From positions 1,736,001-1,800,000 of the forward strand of contig OZ253546.1 of NCBI GenBank assembly GCA_965262585.1: 64,000 bases of DNA. The letters run 5' to 3'. Made by a program: the position numbers and the translations under genes. The notes under the pieces were generated by a model, which was given only the letters and a program-made list of their open reading frames with translations, searched no databases and was not told the origin of the DNA. This document shows positions 53,290 to 60,274 of the stretch, piece by piece (positions within the stretch are counted from its first letter, which is position 1; each line of letters starts with the position of its first letter). The stretch comes from JAHRAW01 sp965262585. Its GTDB lineage: Bacteria; Pseudomonadota; Gammaproteobacteria; Arenicellales; Poriferihabitantaceae.

Positions 53290-53304
53290 ATAGTTTTTTA
53301 CTAT
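53290..53304. promoter_or_regulatory. Possible OxyR half-site upstream of katA
   Basis: ATAGTTTTTTACTAT (minus strand ATAGTAAAAAACTAT) fits the ATAG-N7-CTAT pattern of an OxyR recognition element. A full OxyR site has a second element after 7 nt; the match there is weak. It is 91 bp upstream of the katA start, in the 122-bp gap from holA. Supported by position and the expected peroxide regulation of catalase. Confidence 0.4.
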
Positions 53305-53321
53305 TGTAAATGGTGCGCAGA

Positions 53322-54347
53322 TCAAGGGATGCCCAGCCCGCAGATGCGCAAGCCGATGGTTTCGATTTCTTCCCAGATATTCTCGCGTTGCATGGGCGCG
53401 CGTCCTTTGAGCATCAAATCGGCACGCGCCAGCCGCCGTAGCAGGTTGTGGCAGCGTGGCAGGGAAAGGCGGCGCAGCGCTCCACCGAGCAGTTCGCCAC
53501 GGCTACTCCACACTCCGTAACGCTTCAACAGCCCGCGAAGGTTTGCACCGGCGGCCACACCGGCGGACAGATGGCACAGCGTGCGGGTTTCTCTGGTCAG
53601 CGCCCATAAAATCAGCACCGGTTCGGCCTGATTGCGCCGCAAGCCTTGAATGATTCGCGTGCAACGATGGGCTGAACCGGCGAGGCAGGCGTCGACGAAA
53701 GCATAAACGGTGAAGCGCGCATGATCGGCGATGGCGTTCTCCACGGTCTCGGTGGTGATTTTTTCACGCGGCGACAGTAGCGCCAGCAAGTCGATTTCTT
53801 GCGCCGCGGCAAGCAGGTTGCCTTCGACAAAATGACTCAATCGCTGCGCCGCTTCCGCATCGAACTGCAAGCCCTTGTCGCGCATGCGGCGGCTGATCCA
53901 CTCGGGTAATCGCGCCGCCGAAATGCCGGGATACTCCACCACCACGCCACCTTCTTCCACCTTCTTGAACCATCGAGTGTTCTGCGCGCGCTTGTCGATG
54001 GCGCCGCTAATCAGCAACAACACGGTATCGTTTCCGGCAATGGAATCCACATACTCAATTAACGCCTTGTCGCCGCCACTTCCGGGCTTGCCGGTGGGCA
54101 TGCGCAACTCGATGATTTTTTTATCGGAGAACAGCGACATGGAACGGCTGTTGCCGATCAATTGATTCCAGTCGAAGCCGGGTTCCAAAGTGTAGCGGAT
54201 GCGTTCGGTGAAGCCTTGCTCGCGCGCTTGTCGGCGGGTTTCATCGAGGGCTTCTTCAACGAGCAGGGTTTCGACGCCGAATAGATGGTATAGCGGCGTT
54301 AACCCCTTGCCGAGGTTGGAAGATAGCGAAGAGGGAGTGATGCGCAT
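53322..54347 (-). CDS. holA: DNA polymerase III subunit delta
   Basis: A 341-aa clamp-loader subunit that opens the beta clamp. LTPLYHLFGVETLLVEEALD at the N-terminus contacts the clamp; SDKKIIELRMPTGKPG, DKRAQNTRWFKKVEEGG and EGNLLAAAQEIDLLALL are family segments; the C-terminal collar domain starts near residue 210. lptE precedes it by 4 bp and leuS lies further upstream, the usual leuS-lptE-holA order. Confidence 0.95.
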   Translation of the reverse strand: MRITPSSLSSNLGKGLTPLYHLFGVETLLVEEALDETRRQAREQGFTERIRYTLEPGFDWNQLIGNSRSMSLFSDKKIIELRMPTGKPGSGGDKALIEYVDSIAGNDTVLLLISGAIDKRAQNTRWFKKVEEGGVVVEYPGISAARLPEWISRRMRDKGLQFDAEAAQRLSHFVEGNLLAAAQEIDLLALLSPREKITTETVENAIADHARFTVYAFVDACLAGSAHRCTRIIQGLRRNQAEPVLILWALTRETRTLCHLSAGVAAGANLRGLLKRYGVWSSRGELLGGALRRLSLPRCHNLLRRLARADLMLKGRAPMQRENIWEEIETIGLRICGLGIP

Positions 54348-54351
54348 GCGA

Positions 54352-54807
54352 TTAAAGTCGCGTCAGCCGCTGCAACATCCGCAGCACAGATTGCTGGCGC
54401 ATTTCACTTTTCAGAAAGCGTTCTTCCTGCTCGGATTGCAACTCGCGGTTGGGGTTGTAATTGTAGGCGCGCTCCACCGCCACCGACTCGGCGGATTGCA
54501 GAAGCGTGCCGTCGGCGGCGGTAACATTAAACTCTACTCGATAGCGTAATCGATACGCGGTCGCCCGGCCTCGTGCGTCGGTGGTTAGCACCCGCCGTTG
54601 AAAACTAGCCGCAACGAGATCAATGCGCGCCGAATCTGATGCCGAATCCACCACCGCTCCTTGACGCTCCAGCGCATCGGACAAACCCGCCACCAATTCG
54701 CGGTCATCGCCGGTCACTTGCACCCGCTCCAACTCGGACGGCAGGTCGATGTCCCCACGCAAATGAAACCCGCAGCCGGTTAGTGATAGGCAGGTTAGTA
54801 GTAACAT
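54352..54807 (-). CDS. lptE: LPS-assembly lipoprotein LptE
   Basis: 151 aa from ATG 54807. A lipoprotein signal MLLLTCLSLTGCGFHLRG has the lipobox LTGC, and GCGFHLRGDIDLP is the hallmark start of LptE. It plugs the LptD barrel that places lipopolysaccharide in the outer membrane. The frame stays open for a further 126 codons upstream through three repeat elements, up to 55185; those residues (for example SRFRGNDGE, FHRIGNPVKHARR) are plainly translated repeats, so the short form is preferred. A repeat ends about 8 bp before the ATG and no Shine-Dalgarno is left there. Confidence 0.9.
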   Translation of the reverse strand: MLLLTCLSLTGCGFHLRGDIDLPSELERVQVTGDDRELVAGLSDALERQGAVVDSASDSARIDLVAASFQRRVLTTDARGRATAYRLRYRVEFNVTAADGTLLQSAESVAVERAYNYNPNRELQSEQEERFLKSEMRQQSVLRMLQRLTRL

Positions 54808-54814
54808 TAAATGG

Positions 54815-55135
54815 GGAAGGAGCGGCTGACGCCGGACGTGTTTTACTGGATTCCCGCTTTCGCGGGAATGACGGCAAATGATGAGCGGCTTGGGCCGGGC
54901 ATGTTTTACTGGATTCCCGATACGATGAAAAATATGGTCGCTGGCGCTCCCTATTTTTCTATCGTTCGGGAATGACGGCGTAGGGAGCGGCTTGCGCCGG
55001 GCATGTTTTACTGGATTCCCGATACGATGAAAAATATGGTCGCTGGCGCGTCCTATTTTTCTATCGTTCGGGAATGACGGCGTAGGGAGCGGCTGACGTC
55101 TCTCGCCGTCATTCCCGCGAAAGCGGGAATCCAGA
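54815..55135 (-). repeat. Palindromic repeat cluster between leuS and lptE
   Basis: Two reverse A elements (54913-54973 and 55015-55075, 102 bp apart) and two C elements (54846-54875 and 55108-55135) with linkers GGAGCGGCTTGCGCCGGGC. It separates leuS from lptE in what is normally a compact operon. Unit lengths leave the lptE frame open throughout. Confidence 0.92.
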
Positions 55136-55198
55136 GGGGTAATGCTGGTGTAGTTAGTTTTAATAAGCATGGGGGATTTATTCATTGATTATCGGTGG

Positions 55199-57727
55199 TT
55201 ATTGATCCCGCACGACTAGATTTACCAGTCGACCGGGTACGACGATGACTTTGTGGATTACTTTGCCGTCTGTGTGGGTGCGGATTTTGTCATCGGCGCG
55301 GGCTAGGCGTTCGATTTCCTGGTTGCCGCTGTCCGCCGCCACTTCGATTTGGCCACGCAGTTTTCCGTTGATCTGCACCGCCAGTGTGAGGGTGTCGCCG
55401 GTCAGCGCATCTTCATCAGCCAGTGGCCATTCGGCATCAATTACATCGCCATCCTCGCCCAGATCGTGCCACAGTCGGTGGGCGATGTGTGGCGTGATTG
55501 GCGCCATCACGCGGGTCATGGCAAGCAACCCTTCGCGCAACACCGCCGCGCATTCCGCGTCCGCCGGGTTGAAGCGATCCATTGCGTTTAACAATTCCAT
55601 ACACGCGGCGATGACGGTGTTGTAGTGCATTTTTTGGTAGTCGCGATTGGCTTTGTCGAGCATGGTATGAACCTGTCGATGCAAGGCCCGCGCCTGCGGA
55701 TTTTTCAGCGCCGAAGATTGGTGGTGTTTGGTCGCAGGTGCCTTGTCCGCCACACCACTACGCCCGGCAAGCAACCACCATCGCCGCAAGAAACGATGCG
55801 CGCCGGCCACTGCGTCATCATTCCATTCAAGAGATTGAGTCGGCGGAGACGCAAACATTATAAACAAGCGCACGGTGTCGGCGCCGTAACGGTCGATCAT
55901 GGATTGAGGATCGACCGTATTGCCCTTGGACTTGGACATCTTCACGCCGTCTTTAAGCACCATGCCTTGTGTCAGCAAGTTGGTGAACGGCTCATCGCTT
56001 TTTACCAACCCGGCATCGCGCAGCAACTTGTGAAAAAATCGCGCGTAGAGCAAGTGCAACACGGCGTGTTCGATGCCGCCGATATATTGATCCACCGGCA
56101 GCCAATAATCAGCCCGCGCATCGAGCATGGCATCATCGTTTCCCGGACAGCAGTAGCGATGAAAATACCAAGATGACTCGACGAAAGTATCAAAAGTATC
56201 GGTCTCCCGTATCGCCACCGCATCGCTTCCCGGCACCGTGGCGCGCAAAAATTCCGGGTCGTCCTTGAGGGGCGATTGCACCCCGGAAAAAGCCGCCCCT
56301 TCGGGCAGTAGCACCGGCAAATCCTCGTCCGCCACCGCCATAGCCTGGTCCTGCCGGTCGTACACCACCGGAATCGGGCAGCCCCAGTAACGCTGGCGTG
56401 AAACCCCCCAATCGCGCAAGCGATAGTTGATGGCGCGCTTGCCAATTCCGGCTTTTTTCAGGTGCTCGGCAATGGCGTTGAAAGACTGTTCGAAGTCCAG
56501 CCCGTCGAACGCACCGGAGTTAATCAAAACCCCTTGTTTGGTGGTAAATGCGGAGTGGTTGTAGTCGTGTTTCGGCGCGCTGTCAATAATCCCCAACACG
56601 CCGTCAATAACCCCCGACACGTCGTCAATGACCTCCGGCACGCCTTCAATAACCGGGCGGATTTCGATGCCATAGCGGATGGCAAATTCCCAGTCACGCT
56701 GGTCGTGGGCCGGCACTGCCATAACCGCGCCGGTGCCGTAGCCCATGAGCACAAAGTTAGTCGCCCAGATGGCGATGCGCTCGCCGCTTATCGGATGTTT
56801 GGCGGCGATACCGAGGGGCACGCCTTTCTTTTCCATGGTCTCGAGCGCGGCTTCGGCGGTGGCGGCGTTTTTGCATTCCGCCACGAAAGTTGCCACTCGT
56901 TCATCGTCCGCCGCCGCCTTGCAAGCCAGTGGATGTTCGCCGGCCACGAATACCGCAGTGATGCCCATGATGGTGTCGGGGCGCGTGGTAAAAACTCCGA
57001 GCCGTTCGGTTTCGCCTTCCACTTCAAACTCAAACTCGACACCTTCGGAACGGCCAATCCAGTTGCGCTGCATGGTCTTGACCGACTCCGGCCAGCCCTG
57101 CAGTTTGTCGATATCGTTGAGCAGTTCTTCGGCGTAGTCGGTGATGCGGATGAACCACTGGGAAATTTCGCGCCGCTCCACCACCGCCCCGGACCGCCAG
57201 CCACGGCCGTTCTCCACTTGCTCATTGGCAAGCACCGTCTGTTCCACCGGATCCCAGTTGACCATGGCCATTTTTTTGTAGGCCATGCCCTTGTCCAACA
57301 GGCGATTGAAAAACCACTGCTCCCAGCGATAATATTCCGGCTTGCAAGTCGCCAGTTCCCGGCTCCAGTCATATCCGAAACCGAGGCGTTTCAACTGGCC
57401 TTTCATATACTCGATGTTGGCGTAAGTCCATTGCGCCGGCGGCATGCTCCGTTCAATGGCGGCGTTTTCCGCCGGCAGCCCAAACGCATCCCAGCCCATG
57501 GGTTGCAACACATTCTTGCCGAGCATACGCTGGTAACGGCTGACGACATCGCCGATGGTGTAATTGCGCACATGCCCCATGTGCAACTGGCCGGACGGAT
57601 AGGGCAGCATGGACAAGCAATAAAACTTCTCCCGATTGGGATCTTCCGTAACCACGAAAGAGCGGTTGTCCTCCCAATGCTGTTGCACATCGGCTTCGAT
57701 CTCAAGGGGATTGTATTGGGTGGTCAT
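55199..57727 (-). CDS. leuS: Leucyl-tRNA synthetase
   Basis: An 842-aa class I synthetase. HIGH-type motif in LPYPSGQLHMGHVRNYTIGD (about residue 45), KMSKS in LKDGVKMSKSKGNTVDP (about residue 615), editing-domain segment FTTRPDTIMGITAVFVAGEH and the AVMAVPAHDQRDWEFA region with the conserved aspartate that clears mischarged tRNA. Just after IEIRPVIEG lies an insertion from four 21-nt units. It is preceded by a methyltransferase gene with a 9-bp gap. Confidence 0.97.
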   Translation of the reverse strand: MTTQYNPLEIEADVQQHWEDNRSFVVTEDPNREKFYCLSMLPYPSGQLHMGHVRNYTIGDVVSRYQRMLGKNVLQPMGWDAFGLPAENAAIERSMPPAQWTYANIEYMKGQLKRLGFGYDWSRELATCKPEYYRWEQWFFNRLLDKGMAYKKMAMVNWDPVEQTVLANEQVENGRGWRSGAVVERREISQWFIRITDYAEELLNDIDKLQGWPESVKTMQRNWIGRSEGVEFEFEVEGETERLGVFTTRPDTIMGITAVFVAGEHPLACKAAADDERVATFVAECKNAATAEAALETMEKKGVPLGIAAKHPISGERIAIWATNFVLMGYGTGAVMAVPAHDQRDWEFAIRYGIEIRPVIEGVPEVIDDVSGVIDGVLGIIDSAPKHDYNHSAFTTKQGVLINSGAFDGLDFEQSFNAIAEHLKKAGIGKRAINYRLRDWGVSRQRYWGCPIPVVYDRQDQAMAVADEDLPVLLPEGAAFSGVQSPLKDDPEFLRATVPGSDAVAIRETDTFDTFVESSWYFHRYCCPGNDDAMLDARADYWLPVDQYIGGIEHAVLHLLYARFFHKLLRDAGLVKSDEPFTNLLTQGMVLKDGVKMSKSKGNTVDPQSMIDRYGADTVRLFIMFASPPTQSLEWNDDAVAGAHRFLRRWWLLAGRSGVADKAPATKHHQSSALKNPQARALHRQVHTMLDKANRDYQKMHYNTVIAACMELLNAMDRFNPADAECAAVLREGLLAMTRVMAPITPHIAHRLWHDLGEDGDVIDAEWPLADEDALTGDTLTLAVQINGKLRGQIEVAADSGNQEIERLARADDKIRTHTDGKVIHKVIVVPGRLVNLVVRDQ
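56581..56664 (-). repeat. Four-unit 21-nt tandem repeat inside leuS
   Basis: Plus-strand units at 56581-56601, 56602-56622, 56623-56643 and 56644-56664 (first one TGTCAATAATCCCCAACACG plus C). They encode a 7-residue period, roughly V-I-D-(D/G/S)-V-x-G, at about residues 355-382, after IRPV and before HDYNHSAFTTKQG. Confidence 0.93.
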
Positions 57728-57736
57728 TGGCGGGAT

Positions 57737-58606
57737 TTATTTGTGTTTGGTAGCGGCGGCAACATCAAACTCAACATATTCCGGCGCATACTTATTCAAT
57801 CGTTTTTTCATCACTTGAACCGCATCGGGGCTGCTGTCAACCAATAAAAACCGGCGGTTATTTTTCGCCGCCGCCTCGCCCGTGGACCCGCTTCCCGCAA
57901 AAAAATCCACAACCAAATCATTCTTGCGCGAGTGAACTTTAACAATCCGCTCCAGCACACCCAGGGGTTTTTGCGTAGCGTAGTTGGTTTTCTCCTTGCC
58001 GTTCGGGCTGACGATGGTATGCCACCAAACATCCGTGGGCGTTTTCCCGCGCGCGGCTTTTTCCCGACCGACAAGACCGGGCGCCATATACGGAATGCGA
58101 TCCATTTCATCATAATTAAACACATAATTTTTCGGGTCCTTCACATACCAAAAAATCGTATCGTGCTTGGCCGGCCATTTTTTCGTACTCCGCGCACCAT
58201 AATCATATGCCCAAATAATTTCATTCATAAAACAATCACGCCCAAACACCTCGTCCAACGCAATTTTGCAATAGTGCGCTTCCCGATAATCGATATGCAG
58301 AAAAAAACTACCATTGTCCGACAATATCCTCCACGCCTCACTCAAGCGTGGCCGAAGAAACCCCTGAAAATCATCAAAACAATCATCGTATCCACCGTGC
58401 CCACGGCTGCCAAGTTTTATCGTCTTATACCGCGCCCCCTTATACCCAATTCGATCCCCATCCGCATCCCGAACCGTCTTAATCCGCGCCCGCTCCTGCC
58501 GCTTCCCGGTATTAAACGGCGGATCAATATAAACCAGTTGAGCAACCCCATCGCCCACCGACCGAATAAACCCCAAATTGTCCGACAAAACAATTTTATT
58601 ACCCAT
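57737..58606 (-). CDS. Orphan DNA methyltransferase (DPPFNTG / FFAGSGST, N6-adenine type)
   Basis: 289 aa from ATG 58606 (GGA about 8 nt upstream; the frame extends to 58678). Catalytic motif IV is QLVYIDPPFNTGKRQE (about residue 28); SAM motif I is VVDFFAGSGSTGEAAAKN (about residue 240), in the beta-class order typical of type III/Mod-like or small type II adenine methyltransferases. KTNYATQKPLGVLERIVKVH is the usual segment before motif I. No restriction endonuclease follows; it runs into leuS after 9 bp. The 3' third has lower GC than leuS, suggesting insertion upstream of an old operon. Confidence 0.92.
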   Translation of the reverse strand: MGNKIVLSDNLGFIRSVGDGVAQLVYIDPPFNTGKRQERARIKTVRDADGDRIGYKGARYKTIKLGSRGHGGYDDCFDDFQGFLRPRLSEAWRILSDNGSFFLHIDYREAHYCKIALDEVFGRDCFMNEIIWAYDYGARSTKKWPAKHDTIFWYVKDPKNYVFNYDEMDRIPYMAPGLVGREKAARGKTPTDVWWHTIVSPNGKEKTNYATQKPLGVLERIVKVHSRKNDLVVDFFAGSGSTGEAAAKNNRRFLLVDSSPDAVQVMKKRLNKYAPEYVEFDVAAATKHK

Positions 58607-58689
58607 GTTCAGTTCCAACCATAACGATCCCCTTTTATTCTCAATAGGCGTTTTATAAATCCTGATTAATTGTAGCACAGCATAAGGAG

Positions 58690-59140
58690 CGGCTGATGCC
58701 AGCCCGTCGTCATTCCCGAACGATAGAAAAATAGGGAGCGGCAGCGACCATATTTTTCATCGTATCGGGAATCCAGAAGGCTAATAAGGAGCGGCTGTCG
58801 CCGGCATGTTGTACTGGATTCCCGCTGTCGCGGGAATAACGGCGTAGGGAGTCGGCTATCGCCGGCATGTTGTACTGGATTCCCGTGTCCCCCAACTCGT
58901 CATCCCCGCTGTCGCGGGAATAACGACTTGGCGGCACGAGAATGACGGGCCTGGGGAGTCGGCTATCGCCGGCATGTTTTACTGGATTCCCGTGTCCCCC
59001 AACTCGTCATTCCTGCTGTCGCAGGAATAACGACTTGGCGGCACGAGAATGACGGCGGTACGTCGTCATTCTCGAACGATAGAAAAATAGGACGCTTCAG
59101 CGTCCATATTTTTCATCGTATCGGGAATCCAGTTAAACAA
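58690..59140 (+). repeat. Palindromic repeat cluster 3' of the first GIY-YIG gene
   Basis: Forward A at 58712-58772, then C and two B elements, then a variant A at 59068-59128 whose centre is the perfect small palindrome GGACGCTTCAGCGTCC instead of the usual GGGAGCGCCAGCGACC. The variant A ends 33 bp from the stop of the nuclease gene. Confidence 0.93.
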
Positions 59141-59161
59141 ACCCGGCGCAGCCGCACATTA

Positions 59162-59458
59162 TTAAGGAAACAAATCCTCATACAAATCACGCCAATCCGG
59201 GTTATGGGTTTCTATGAGTTCTAATTTCCATTTGCGGTTCCATTTTTTTAGTTGTTTTTCGCGTTCGATGGCGGATTCCATGTTGCCGCAGGGTTCGTAG
59301 TAAACCAGTATTTTGGTTTTATATCTTTTGGAAAAGCCGCTGGCTTCGCCGTTTTTGTGTTGCCATACCCGGCTGAGTAGGTCGCTGGTAACGCCAATGT
59401 AAAGCGTGCCGTTGGGTTTGTTGGTCATGATGTAGATGCATGGGGATTTTTCGTCCAT
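59162..59458 (-). CDS. GIY-YIG nuclease, copy 1
   Basis: A 98-aa single-domain GIY-YIG endonuclease. The two signature tyrosine strands are CIYIMTNKPNGTLYIGVTSD (residues 7-26), followed by the catalytic arginine in LLSRVWQHKNG; residues 60-97 include MESAIEREKQLKKW, with the metal-binding glutamate candidate, and end NPDWRDLYEDLFP. It belongs to the small YhbQ/UvrC-N-like group. The gene is AT-richer than its surroundings and sits exactly between two direct A elements (59068-59128 and 59502-59562). Copy 2, 792 bp away, differs by only two bases in the reading frame (Ser5 versus Phe5). Probably cleaves DNA at or near the repeats; this is inference. Confidence 0.93.
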   Translation of the reverse strand: MDEKSPCIYIMTNKPNGTLYIGVTSDLLSRVWQHKNGEASGFSKRYKTKILVYYEPCGNMESAIEREKQLKKWNRKWKLELIETHNPDWRDLYEDLFP

Positions 59459-59479
59459 GGTGGAGATTGTATGTGAAAG

Positions 59480-59935
59480 GAGCGGCTATCGCAAGGCCGT
59501 CATTCTCGAACGATAGAAAAATAGGGAGCGGCAGCGACCATATTTTTCATCGTATCGGGAATCCAGAAGGCCAAATAATGAGTCGGCTATCGCCGGCATA
59601 TTTTACTGGATTCCCGCTTTCGCGAGAATGACGGCGTAGGGAGCGGCTATCGCCGGACATGTTTTACTGGATTCCCGTGTCCCCCAAGTCGTCATTCCCG
59701 CTGTCGCGTGAATAACGACTTGGCGGCACGAGAATGACGGGCCTGGGGAGTCGGCTATCGCCGGCATGTTGTACTGGATTCCCGTGTCCCCCAAGTCGTC
59801 ATCCCCGCTGTCGCGGAAATAACGACTTGGCGGCACGAGAATGACGGCGGTACGTCGTCATTCTCGAACGATAGAAAAATAGGACGCTTCAGCGTCCATA
59901 TTTTTCATCGTATCGGGAATCCAGTTAAACAAACC
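59480..59935 (+). repeat. Palindromic repeat cluster between the two GIY-YIG genes
   Basis: Forward A at 59502-59562, C element, two B elements, and the variant A with the GGACGC/GCGTCC centre at 59860-59920. The variant A and its 3' flank match 59068-59161 almost base for base (offset 792). Confidence 0.93.
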
Positions 59936-59953
59936 CGGCGCAGCCGCACATTA

Positions 59954-60250
59954 TTAAGGAAACAAATCCTCATACAAATCACGCCAATCCGGGTTATGGG
60001 TTTCTATGAGTTCTAATTTCCATTTGCGGTTCCATTTTTTTAGTTGTTTTTCGCGTTCGATGGCGGATTCCATGTTGCCGCAGGGTTCGTAGTAAACTAG
60101 TATTTTGGTTTTATATCTTTTGGAAAAGCCGCTGGCTTCGCCGTTTTTGTGTTGCCATACCCGGCTGAGTAGGTCGCTGGTAACGCCAATGTAAAGCGTG
60201 CCGTTGGGTTTGTTGGTCATGATGTAGATGCATGGGAATTTTTCGTCCAT
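59954..60250 (-). CDS. GIY-YIG nuclease, copy 2
   Basis: 98 aa, identical to copy 1 except Phe for Ser at residue 5; one other base difference is silent. The same motifs are present (YIMTNKPNG, LYIGVTSD, SRVWQHKNG, MESAIEREKQLKKW). It is bracketed by the variant A (59860-59920) and a normal A (60294-60354), just as copy 1 is. The open frame upstream to 60442 is translated repeat and is not part of the gene; ATG 60250 aligns with copy 1. Near-identity means a very recent duplication or gene conversion. Confidence 0.93.
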   Translation of the reverse strand: MDEKFPCIYIMTNKPNGTLYIGVTSDLLSRVWQHKNGEASGFSKRYKTKILVYYEPCGNMESAIEREKQLKKWNRKWKLELIETHNPDWRDLYEDLFP

Positions 60251-60274
60251 AGTGGAGATTGTATATGAAAGGAG

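Noticed and set aside
59162..60250. Homing endonuclease in an intron or intein
   Set aside because: The GIY-YIG genes are free-standing in repeats; no interrupted host gene, splice-site structure or intein motif is present.
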